From Lachnospiraceae bacterium (lineage in GTDB: Bacteria; Bacillota; Clostridia; Lachnospirales; Lachnospiraceae): a DNA stretch of 5,037 nt. How positions within the stretch are numbered: position 1 is the stretch's first letter; every line of letters starts with the position of its first letter. Positions 1 to 5,037 of this stretch are shown here, one piece after another. The stretch spans positions 1 to 5,037 of the forward strand of contig DPJQ01000289.1 of NCBI GenBank assembly GCA_003542935.1, given 5' to 3'. The position numbers and the translations under genes were made by a program. The notes beneath the pieces are model-generated. The model did not search any database and was not told where the DNA came from. It worked only from the letters and a program-made list of their open reading frames with translations.

Positions 1-92
1 TCACCGCAGCGTTGCCCCAGCCCGCACAGAACTTATCTGGCACAGATGGCGGCGTCCGGGCTCAAGTAAATGACATTGAAGCTGAACTGTAA
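1..92 (+). CDS. Possible 3' end of an unidentified converging gene (partial)
   Basis: Reading from base 3, the plus strand stays open for 29 codons and stops at TAA (90-92). The readable tail ends in VNDIEAEL, an acidic, helix-like C-terminus that looks like real protein. The neighbouring pheA gene on the minus strand has its stop codon at 105-107, so the two genes would converge with only 12 bp between them, a common tight arrangement. The other two plus frames also stop within this stretch and give less protein-like, arginine- and proline-rich peptides. No family can be named from 29 residues. The start lies outside the window. Confidence is limited because a short open frame can occur by chance. 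Confidence 0.4.
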   Translation, partial: TAALPQPAQNLSGTDGGVRAQVNDIEAEL

Positions 93-104
93 CTCAAAAT
101 CCTC

Positions 105-1232
105 TCAATAATTCCCCAAAATCCGCAGATAATCCGCGTCCTGTCGGATACCCCGCAGGGCGTTTTTCACAGCGCTGTCCTTCAGGTTTCCCTCGAAATC
201 TACGAAAAACCGGTACTGCCAGGGGGATTCCGGTATGGGGCGGGACTCGATCATCGTCATGTTCAGCCCGTTGTAGATGATATGGGACAGCAGACTGTAC
301 AGGGAGCCGCTGGCATGCTTGTAGTCAAAACAGATGCTGACCCGTTTGGCGTCTGCTCTGAACATCTTGTTCCTTGATACGATGATGAACCTGGTGGAAT
401 TCTGGTCGTCAAAATAAATCTTGTTATCCAAAATCTCCAGGCCGTACAGCTCCGCCGCGTATTTGCTGGCGATGGCCGCCTGGCTTTTGTCCCCGTCCTC
501 CATGACCTTTTTTGCCGCGGCAGCGGTGTTGGAATACTCCTTGATCTCCCACTGGGGGTATTGGTCCAGAAACACTTTACACTGGGACAGCGCCTGGGAA
601 TGGGAATATACCGTGCGGATATCCTCCTTTTTCGTTCCCGGAAGCCCCAGCAGATTGTGTTCCACTTTAAGGATCAGGTCATCCACAATGGTGATATTGG
701 CCGTCATCAGCAGATCATAGATATCCGTGACGATCCCGGCAGTGGAATTTTCGATGGGCAGAACACCAAAGTTGGCCTTCTTGTCTATGATGGCCTCTAT
801 GGCTTCCCTGAAAGTCTTTACATGGAAACAGTCCACGTTTTTCCCAAAGTACACGGACATGGCGGCAAAACTGTACGCACCCTCCACACCCTGGAACACC
901 ACCTTCTTATGTTTATAGACCTCGTCGATCTCCTCAAAACCAAGATCTTCCTCCACGCCGTTTTCCGTCAGGATTTGGTATTGCCGCTTGCGGCTGATGG
1001 AGATGATCTGTTTAAGCACCTCCTGAATACCGTAGGCGTTAAAATCCGAGGAAGCTTTATAACGAAGCTCCCTCAGCATTTCCTCCTCCCGCTCCTGATC
1101 CACGACACGCATCCCGTGCTGCAGTTTATATTCCGCAATATCATCCGTCAGGCGCATCCTTTTTTCAAATAAAGAGGCGATCTTTTCATCAATCTCATCG
1201 ACCTCCGCCCGTATCTGCCGTAATGTTCTCAT
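105..1232 (-). CDS. pheA: Bifunctional chorismate mutase / prephenate dehydratase (P-protein)
   Basis: This cytosolic enzyme converts chorismate to prephenate and then to phenylpyruvate, the committed branch to phenylalanine. The 375-residue product matches the family's usual length. Residues 1-86 form an AroQ-type chorismate mutase helical domain; R8, R25, K36, D45, R48, E49 and Q84 align with the known E. coli active-site set. Residues about 110-285 are the prephenate dehydratase domain, with GVEGAYSFAA (115-124), PIENS (159-163), SHSQAL (210-215) and the catalytic TRF (280-282). Residues about 297-370 are an ACT domain with GSLYSLL (309-315) and the ESRP motif (329-332), which in this family bind phenylalanine for feedback inhibition. 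I chose the ATG at 1232 because MRTLRQIRAEVDEID is where homologues begin; GGAAAG lies 8 nt upstream. In-frame alternatives are ATG 1253 and GTG 1271; the latter has AGGAG only 3 nt upstream. The gene probably follows folC on one transcript. Confidence 0.96.
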   Translation of the reverse strand: MRTLRQIRAEVDEIDEKIASLFEKRMRLTDDIAEYKLQHGMRVVDQEREEEMLRELRYKASSDFNAYGIQEVLKQIISISRKRQYQILTENGVEEDLGFEEIDEVYKHKKVVFQGVEGAYSFAAMSVYFGKNVDCFHVKTFREAIEAIIDKKANFGVLPIENSTAGIVTDIYDLLMTANITIVDDLILKVEHNLLGLPGTKKEDIRTVYSHSQALSQCKVFLDQYPQWEIKEYSNTAAAAKKVMEDGDKSQAAIASKYAAELYGLEILDNKIYFDDQNSTRFIIVSRNKMFRADAKRVSICFDYKHASGSLYSLLSHIIYNGLNMTMIESRPIPESPWQYRFFVDFEGNLKDSAVKNALRGIRQDADYLRILGNY

Positions 1233-1364
1233 ATCATTTTCTTTCCGCGGCATCTTCCCTGTGCCGCGCACCTTCTCCTGTTATTTTGTTATCGTCCACT
1301 CCTCCATAACATTGGCCCATGCCCGTTATTCACAAAGTGTATGGTTCTGTGTATAGCCGGTTTT
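1233..1364. other. folC-pheA intergenic gap, no clear terminator or promoter
   Basis: This 132-bp gap separates the folC stop from the chosen pheA start, both on the minus strand. I find no hairpin followed by a T-run in the minus direction, so readthrough from folC into pheA is likely. A TTGTGA with a poor -10 about 18 nt downstream is too weak to call as a pheA promoter. On the minus strand there are a GGAGG (1301-1305) and an AGGAG (1275-1279). The pheA frame opens only after a TAA at 1281-1283, which limits how far upstream pheA can start. No phenylalanine-rich leader peptide, T-box or riboswitch structure was recognised. Confidence 0.5.
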
Positions 1365-2648
1365 TTACCGCGTTTCCTCCACGATCCGCGTCAGCGGCCC
1401 GATAAACGACAGCGACCCAAAGGCCGCCACCACCCCCTTTGCGCCCGCCGCGGCACAGGATTTTTGTGCTCCCTCTTCCAGGGAACCACAGGCGTACACG
1501 GCGGGATTGTAAGGAGCAACGCGATCCGCCAGCTCCCCGGCAGGCATAGCCCGCATATCCCCCGGCGTCTCAATCGTGTAAATCTCCTTTGCCATAGGGG
1601 CCATAATGCGGCAAATCTCATCCACCTGTTTATCCCGGTAGATTCCCATCAAAAAGACCGGTTTCTGCCCTGCATAATATTTCTCCAGGGCATCTTTCAG
1701 CCGCCGCGCCGCATCCGGATTATGGGCGCCGTCCACAATAAAATCCGGATCCCGGCGGAGCCTGGTCAGTCTGCCCCGCCACACCGTGGCAGCCATTCCT
1801 TCCCGGATCTGCCTATCCGTAATACCGTATCCCTGCCGCCGCAGCTCCCACAGAGCTTCTATGGCCAGCACGCCATTATCCACCTGATGCTCACCCGCCA
1901 GACGGATCGCCACCTCCATACCGCGGTAGACAAACCGCTGGCCGTCTATATCCGAAACCAGCACACGGGCCTCCCCGGGACAGGCCGTCACCTGACGGTT
2001 TCCCCGTTCCTCACAGATCCGTGTCAGCGTACGCGCCACAACCGGTTCCTGCCGCCCGGTCACCAGTACGGCTCCCGGTTTCAGGATACCCGCCTTATTT
2101 TCCGCGATCTCCTCCAGGGTATCCCCCAGATACTCCATATGATCAAGGCTTATGGAGGTAATCACAGCCAGCAATGTGCGGCTGACCACATTGGTCGCAT
2201 CCGTGGCGCCTCCCATACCGCACTCCAATATCACAAGATCACATTTCTTTTCTTTAAAATAGTAAAAAGAAAGGGCCGTCTCGATCTCAAAGGGCGAGGG
2301 GCAGCTCTTTCCCGCCGCCAGCAGCCGCTGTACCGCCGTCCAGGTGACTTCCATACAGGCAGTAAAATCCTCCTCGGATATCCAGTTCTCATGGATCTGT
2401 ATCCTCTCCCGGTATCCGTACAGTGTCGGCGACACAAAACGGCCCACCCGGTAACCGGCTCCTGCCAGCACCGAAGCCATATAAGCCCCCACCGAGCCCT
2501 TTCCGTTCGTTCCCGCTATAAGGATACAGGCGAGCTCCTGCTGGGGATTTCCCATCTCTTCCAGAAGAGCCGTCACCGCCCCCAGACCCATCTCATGGCC
2601 AAAACGGTTTGCCTCATCAATACAGCTTCTGGCCTCACGATAATCCAT
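1365..2648 (-). CDS. folC: Folylpolyglutamate synthase / dihydrofolate synthase
   Basis: This cytosolic Mur-ligase-family enzyme adds glutamate to folates using ATP, and in many bacteria also joins glutamate to dihydropteroate. The 427-residue product has the expected family length. Visible motifs are the P-loop GTNGKGS (46-52), the SPTLYGYRERI loop (73-83), the ECGMGG-TDATN stretch (142-153), the DHMEYLGDTLEEIAENKAGI block (169-188) with the lysine K185 that is usually carbamylated in this family, LAGEHQVDN (250-258), WRGR (290-293), and DGAHNP (306-311) in the C-terminal ligase domain. The SPTL form replaces the more common SPHL; this looks like lineage variation rather than damage. The start at 2648 is favoured over the longer in-frame start at 2705 because GGAGGTGA lies 5 nt upstream of it and because homologues begin near here. 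Whether this copy has both synthase activities cannot be told from sequence alone. It is the first gene of the leftward unit, with pheA downstream. Confidence 0.96.
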   Translation of the reverse strand: MDYREARSCIDEANRFGHEMGLGAVTALLEEMGNPQQELACILIAGTNGKGSVGAYMASVLAGAGYRVGRFVSPTLYGYRERIQIHENWISEEDFTACMEVTWTAVQRLLAAGKSCPSPFEIETALSFYYFKEKKCDLVILECGMGGATDATNVVSRTLLAVITSISLDHMEYLGDTLEEIAENKAGILKPGAVLVTGRQEPVVARTLTRICEERGNRQVTACPGEARVLVSDIDGQRFVYRGMEVAIRLAGEHQVDNGVLAIEALWELRRQGYGITDRQIREGMAATVWRGRLTRLRRDPDFIVDGAHNPDAARRLKDALEKYYAGQKPVFLMGIYRDKQVDEICRIMAPMAKEIYTIETPGDMRAMPAGELADRVAPYNPAVYACGSLEEGAQKSCAAAGAKGVVAAFGSLSFIGPLTRIVEETR

Positions 2649-2653
2649 ACTGC

Positions 2654-2661
2654 TCACCTCC
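2654..2661 (-). promoter_or_regulatory. Ribosome binding site deciding the folC start
   Basis: On the minus strand this reads GGAGGTGA, nearly perfectly complementary to the 16S rRNA tail, followed by 5 nt and the ATG at 2646-2648. It fixes the folC start at 2648 rather than at the in-frame ATG at 2705, which lies at the predicted transcription start and could hardly have a ribosome binding site. Confidence 0.9.
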
Positions 2662-2712
2662 GGGAAAAATCTTTTCCGGCCCGTTTCATCCCGTCCGGAA
2701 AACATAGGTCAT

Positions 2713-2741
2713 ATTATAGTACATGGCTTTTTGTTTGGCAA
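2713..2741 (-). promoter_or_regulatory. Sigma-A promoter for folC (and probably pheA)
   Basis: On the minus strand, TTGCCA (2736-2741) and a perfect TATAAT (2713-2718) are separated by 17 bp, the optimal spacing. Transcription should start near 2706, giving a leader of about 58 nt before the folC ATG. No riboswitch-sized structure fits in that leader, so simple constitutive expression is the likeliest reading. Confidence 0.85.
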
Positions 2742-2773
2742 GAAAGATATCGTCATTTTTGATTTCGTCTGGT

Positions 2774-2820
2774 TGAGGTTGGGAACAGTTCAGCCTCCGG
2801 CAGAACTGTAACTGAGGTTG
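2774..2820. repeat. Pair of 8-bp direct repeats in the divergent intergenic region
   Basis: TGAGGTTG occurs at 2774-2781 and again at 2813-2820, 39 bp apart start to start. Each copy is followed within 1-3 nt by ACAGT (2785-2789 and 2822-2826). The copies flank the hairpin-forming inverted repeat listed separately and sit upstream of, or overlap, the candidate promoter of the secreted-protein gene. They may be paired protein-binding sites; this is inference. Confidence 0.5.
2785..2809. repeat. Inverted repeat between the divergent promoters
   Basis: ACAGTTC (2785-2791) is the exact reverse complement of GAACTGT (2803-2809). Inside it, after one A-A mismatch, GCC (2793-2795) pairs with GGC (2799-2801) around a TCC loop. 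A further GTT (2778-2780)/AAC (2810-2812) pair can extend the stem with a 4-nt bulge. There is no T-run on either side, so it is not an intrinsic terminator. It lies upstream of both flanking promoters, which fits an operator better than an RNA element. No regulator family was recognised. Confidence 0.55.
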
Positions 2821-2846
2821 TACAGTACATTATTTTATGATACACT
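2818..2846 (+). promoter_or_regulatory. Candidate promoter for the secreted CAP/FN3 protein
   Basis: A weak -35, TTGTAC (2818-2823), is spaced 17 bp from TACACT (2841-2846). TACACT is preceded by TG at 2838-2839, forming an extended -10. An overlapping TATGAT (2836-2841) is a better hexamer but has no good -35 at the right distance. A start near 2853 would leave a leader of about 70 nt. The short palindrome TGTAC-A-GTACA (2819-2829) overlaps the -35, where a repressor could act. The call is tentative. Confidence 0.45.
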
Positions 2847-2910
2847 GAATCCTGTGAAGATGCGGGGAGCCGCCCTGCCTTGACACGGAAACGAGAGACA
2901 AAGAAATGAT

Positions 2911-2915
2911 GGAGG
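2911..2915 (+). promoter_or_regulatory. Ribosome binding site of the CAP/FN3 gene
   Basis: GGAGG lies 7 nt upstream of the ATG at 2923, ideal spacing. It supports this start, which also places a proper signal peptide at the N-terminus. Confidence 0.88.
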
Positions 2916-2922
2916 AAATGCT

Positions 2923-4542
2923 ATGAATAACTTCTCAAAAGCAACCTGGGGAATATGTCTGTTGATCACTCTGCTGTTTATGCCCTGTCATGCGATCCGG
3001 GCAGCCCAAATGAACGTGCAGACCCATACACCGGCGGATATCCGAAACTATATCCAACAGTCGGGGGCATCTATCGATAATCCGGTTGTCTTCCAGACAA
3101 GTCCGAGTGTAAAAGCCCCATATGCAGCCGGCACACTTTCCGGTGATACCCTTCAGTCCGCCCTTGGCATATTGAACCAGGTGCGCTACATTGCCGGACT
3201 TGACGCGGATGTGGCTCTGAATGCAGAATATACCCTGTTAACCCAGGCTGCGGCTCTGGTAAACGCCGCCAACCGGCAGCTCAGCCATTACCCCAACAGG
3301 CCTTCCGGCATGGATGACGAGCTGTACGGGCTGGGACACGACGGGGCATCCAGCTCCAATCTGGGCATGGGCTACCGTACACTGGGCAGCGCCATCGTCC
3401 ACGGATGGATGGACGACAGCGATTACAACAATATCAACAGGGTCGGGCACAGGAGATGGCTTCTGAACCCGCCGCTGAAAGCGACCGGCTTTGGCTATGT
3501 GGGCGGCTACTGTGCCGTGTACGTCTTTAATGCAACAGGAAACGCCTCCTATACCAACGTGGCCTGGCCTGCACAGAACATGCCCCTTGACTATTTTGGC
3601 AACAGCTATGCCTGGTCACTTTCCACCGGTTCCGCTGAGAACATAAATGATATCACGGTGACTATGGTCCGCCAGAGAGACCAGAAACAATGGACTTTTT
3701 CTAAAAATTCATCGGACGGCGATTTCTATGTGGACAACAACGGCTACGGACAGGCCGGCTGCATTATTTTTCGGCCGGACAGCGTCCAATACCAGGACGG
3801 CGACAGTTTCGCCGTCACAATCACCGGCACCCGGGCCGGAACCATATCCTATACGGTGAATTTCTTTGGCCTTATGAATATGTCACAGATGGAAGCGAGG
3901 CAGCCCAGAATTCAATCCGTCAGGCAGCTAAGGGAACACGATCTCGCCATCACCTGGCAAAAAGAGGACTCCGTTGACGGCTATACCGTATATTTATCCA
4001 CCAACGCAGACAGCGGTTATCAGGAAGTAAAAACTGTCAGGGGCGGCCAAACCACCTCCTGTGCAATATATGACCTGGACAACACAAAGACTTACTATGT
4101 CAAAATACGGGCTTTTGTAGAAAAATACGGAAAGACCTACTACACCATGGAATCTGCTCCTGCACAAATCCAGATGAAAACGGCCGCCCAGAATACAAAT
4201 CCCGTCACAAAACCGGAAGTCACTCCCCAGAAGCCCAAGGCTACCAGCATCGTGAAACTTACGGCAAAGAAAAAGGGCTTTACCGTAAAATGGAAAAAAC
4301 AGACAAAACAAACCAGCGGATACGAGGTCGCTTATTCCACGAACAAAAAATTTCCTAAAAAAGGGACAACCATAAAGAAAATCAGTAAAAATAAAACCGT
4401 CTCCAAAACCATCTCCGGCCTGAAAGCCAAAAAGAAATACTATGTCCGGATACGCACCTATAGGATCACAAAAACAAACGGAAAAACGAAGAAACTCTAT
4501 TCCGGGTGGTCGAAGATAAAATCTGTAACCACAAAAAAGTAA
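2923..4542 (+). CDS. Secreted CAP/SCP-domain protein with two fibronectin III-like modules
   Basis: This 539-residue protein appears to be exported. Residues 1 to about 28 are a Sec signal peptide: K6, a hydrophobic core at 10-21, and possible cleavage after A24 or A28. Residues about 75-205 form a CAP (SCP/PR-1-like) domain with LNQVRYIAGL (84-93), LSHYP (120-124) and GHRRWLLNP (175-183) followed by TGFGYVG. H122 and H176 match the two conserved CAP histidines, but the usual Gly-Glu-Asn motif reads SSSN (143-146), so one acidic ligand seems absent. Residues about 206-326 are beta-rich with no family I can name. Residues 327-417 and 440-536 are fibronectin III-like, each with a core Trp (W345, W457) and a YYVKIRA/YYVRIRT strand, joined by a Pro/Thr linker. 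The last 100 residues are very lysine-rich, which may favour binding to anionic wall polymers (inference). There is no LPXTG motif or C-terminal membrane anchor. The role is unknown. Confidence 0.9.
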   Translation: MNNFSKATWGICLLITLLFMPCHAIRAAQMNVQTHTPADIRNYIQQSGASIDNPVVFQTSPSVKAPYAAGTLSGDTLQSALGILNQVRYIAGLDADVALNAEYTLLTQAAALVNAANRQLSHYPNRPSGMDDELYGLGHDGASSSNLGMGYRTLGSAIVHGWMDDSDYNNINRVGHRRWLLNPPLKATGFGYVGGYCAVYVFNATGNASYTNVAWPAQNMPLDYFGNSYAWSLSTGSAENINDITVTMVRQRDQKQWTFSKNSSDGDFYVDNNGYGQAGCIIFRPDSVQYQDGDSFAVTITGTRAGTISYTVNFFGLMNMSQMEARQPRIQSVRQLREHDLAITWQKEDSVDGYTVYLSTNADSGYQEVKTVRGGQTTSCAIYDLDNTKTYYVKIRAFVEKYGKTYYTMESAPAQIQMKTAAQNTNPVTKPEVTPQKPKATSIVKLTAKKKGFTVKWKKQTKQTSGYEVAYSTNKKFPKKGTTIKKISKNKTVSKTISGLKAKKKYYVRIRTYRITKTNGKTKKLYSGWSKIKSVTTKK

Positions 4543-4579
4543 AGTAAATCCTATCCTGAACGGCTGCAGCAATTTTATC

Positions 4580-4608
4580 TTGCTATGAAACAGGATGTGG
4601 TATATGAT
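4580..4608 (+). promoter_or_regulatory. Sigma-A promoter for pyrB
   Basis: TTGCTA (4580-4585) and TATGAT (4603-4608) are separated by exactly 17 bp. Transcription would start near 4615, only about 30 nt before the pyrB ATG. That leader is too short for a PyrR-type attenuator, and I do not see a PyrR-binding loop sequence. The promoter starts 37 bp after the stop codon of the upstream gene. No intrinsic terminator is visible in between, so some readthrough into pyrB is possible. Confidence 0.7.
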
Positions 4609-4632
4609 AAGGGAAGCGTAAATCAGACTGAT

Positions 4633-4640
4633 AAGGAGGA
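4633..4640 (+). promoter_or_regulatory. Ribosome binding site of pyrB
   Basis: AAGGAGGA ends 4 nt before the ATG at 4645. It is strong and slightly close, and supports starting pyrB at MRHLMSPLDL rather than at the internal ATG four codons later. Confidence 0.85.
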
Positions 4641-4644
4641 TTGT

Positions 4645-5037
4645 ATGAGACACCTGATGAGTCCACTGGATCTGACAGTTGAGGAACTGGACAAACTGCT
4701 GGATCTTGCCAATGACATCGAAAAATTTCCTGAAAAATATGCCCATGCCTGTGACGGCAAACGTATCGCCACCCTATTTTATGAACCGAGCACACGCACA
4801 CGGCTGAGTTTTGAAGCCGCCATGATGAATCTGGGCGGCAAAGTACTGGGCTTCTCCAGCGCGGATTCCAGCTCTGCCGCCAAAGGCGAGAGTGTTGCCG
4901 ATACGATCCGCATGGTTTCCTGTTATGCCGATATCTGTGCCATGCGCCACCCCAAAGAAGGCGCACCGTTGGTCGCCTCCATGGTTTCCCGGATCCCGGT
5001 AATCAACGCCGGAGACGGCGGACACCAGCATCCCACC
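4645..5037 (+). CDS. pyrB: Aspartate carbamoyltransferase catalytic subunit (partial, 3' end outside the window)
   Basis: PyrB condenses carbamoyl phosphate with aspartate to give N-carbamoyl-aspartate, the first committed step of pyrimidine synthesis, in the cytosol. The first 131 codons are present without a stop, somewhat under half of the family's roughly 300-310 residues. They cover most of the carbamoyl-phosphate domain. Visible signatures are FYEPSTRTRLSFE (45-57), whose STRTR (49-53) binds carbamoyl phosphate; the SSAAKGES loop (76-83), with K80 matching E. coli Lys84; MRHP (100-103), with R101 matching Arg105; and GDGGHQHPT (123-131), with H129 matching His134. These motifs separate it from ornithine carbamoyltransferase, which lacks the SxxKGES loop. 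The N-terminus has no extension. In many Clostridia a regulatory chain gene, pyrI, follows; that would lie outside this window. No frameshift or missing key residue is seen in the part present. Confidence 0.96.
   Translation, partial: MRHLMSPLDLTVEELDKLLDLANDIEKFPEKYAHACDGKRIATLFYEPSTRTRLSFEAAMMNLGGKVLGFSSADSSSAAKGESVADTIRMVSCYADICAMRHPKEGAPLVASMVSRIPVINAGDGGHQHPT

Noticed and set aside
561..1172. A 203-codon plus-strand open frame antisense to pheA.
   Set aside because: It lies wholly within the well-supported pheA coding region, and the product shows no domain. It is an antisense shadow.
1346..1367. Possible plus-strand hairpin with a TTTTTT run near the folC stop.
   Set aside because: The stem is about 4 bp with wobble pairing, and no plus-strand gene precedes it. 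In the folC direction the T-run is an A-run on the wrong side.
1341..2762. A 473-codon plus-strand open frame antisense to folC, longer than folC itself.
   Set aside because: The product is rich in His, Arg and Pro with no recognisable domain, has no ribosome binding site, and mirrors the codon bias of folC. FolC has a full motif set on the other strand, so this is a shadow.
84..2813. GAACTGTAACT occurs at 84-94 and again at 2803-2813.
   Set aside because: A few matches of 11 bases are expected by chance in a 5-kb window, and the two contexts (a gene end and an intergenic region) are unrelated.
2880..2910. A perfect TTGACA (2880-2885) upstream of the CAP/FN3 gene, suggesting a promoter.
   Set aside because: The only -10-like hexamer, AATGAT (2905-2910), has a 19-bp spacer, and transcription would start at or beyond the ribosome binding site, leaving no usable leader.
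4340..4366. Runs of six A in the FN3-coding part, considered as phase-variation tracts.
   Set aside because: The runs are short and are explained by AAA/AAG lysine codons, and the reading frame is intact through them.
4543..4579. GCTGCAGC palindrome (4563-4570) followed by a T-rich stretch, as a terminator for the CAP/FN3 gene.
   Set aside because: The palindrome has no loop, the stem is only 4 bp, and the T-rich stretch is interrupted. It would not act as an intrinsic terminator.
3994..4746. A 250-codon minus-strand open frame over the end of the CAP/FN3 gene and the start of pyrB.
   Set aside because: It is rich in Phe and Leu, as expected from reading Lys-rich codons backwards, and spans two well-supported plus-strand genes and a promoter.

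Overview
The window looks like ordinary chromosome of an anaerobic Firmicute, most likely a Clostridia/Lachnospiraceae-type gut bacterium. The clues are base composition near 50 % GC with A-rich stretches, strong GGAGG-type ribosome binding sites, a bifunctional chorismate mutase-prephenate dehydratase of clostridial style, and a secreted CAP plus fibronectin-III protein with a very lysine-rich tail. The taxonomic placement is inference; no rRNA or other marker is present.

Layout, left to right. (1) Positions 1-92 probably hold the last 29 codons of an unidentified plus-strand gene that converges on pheA. (2) pheA (minus, 105-1232) encodes the P-protein of phenylalanine synthesis: chorismate mutase, prephenate dehydratase and a C-terminal ACT domain. 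(3) A 132-bp gap with no clear terminator or promoter leads to folC (minus, 1365-2648), folylpolyglutamate/dihydrofolate synthase. folC has a near-consensus sigma-A promoter (TTGCCA-17-TATAAT) and a near-perfect ribosome binding site. folC and pheA are therefore probably one minus-strand transcription unit, although pheA could have a weak promoter of its own. (4) A 274-bp divergent intergenic region holds the folC promoter, a weaker candidate promoter for the rightward gene, and between them a compact cluster of direct and inverted repeats. (5) A plus-strand gene (2923-4542) encodes a 539-residue exported protein with a signal peptide, a CAP/SCP domain, a beta-rich middle region and two fibronectin type III-like modules. 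(6) After a 102-bp gap containing a good sigma-A promoter (TTGCTA-17-TATGAT) comes pyrB (plus, 4645 to the window edge), the aspartate transcarbamylase catalytic chain, cut off after 131 codons.

Three of the four main genes are housekeeping biosynthesis genes (phenylalanine, folate, pyrimidine). They share no single pathway; folate and pyrimidine synthesis both feed nucleotide metabolism. The secreted CAP/FN3 protein is the only accessory-looking gene. I see no mobile element, CRISPR array, RNA gene, toxin-antitoxin pair or defence system, and nothing that amounts to an undescribed system. The points most worth a second look are the repeat cluster between the divergent promoters and the CAP domain, which appears to lack the acidic residue of the usual Gly-Glu-Asn motif.
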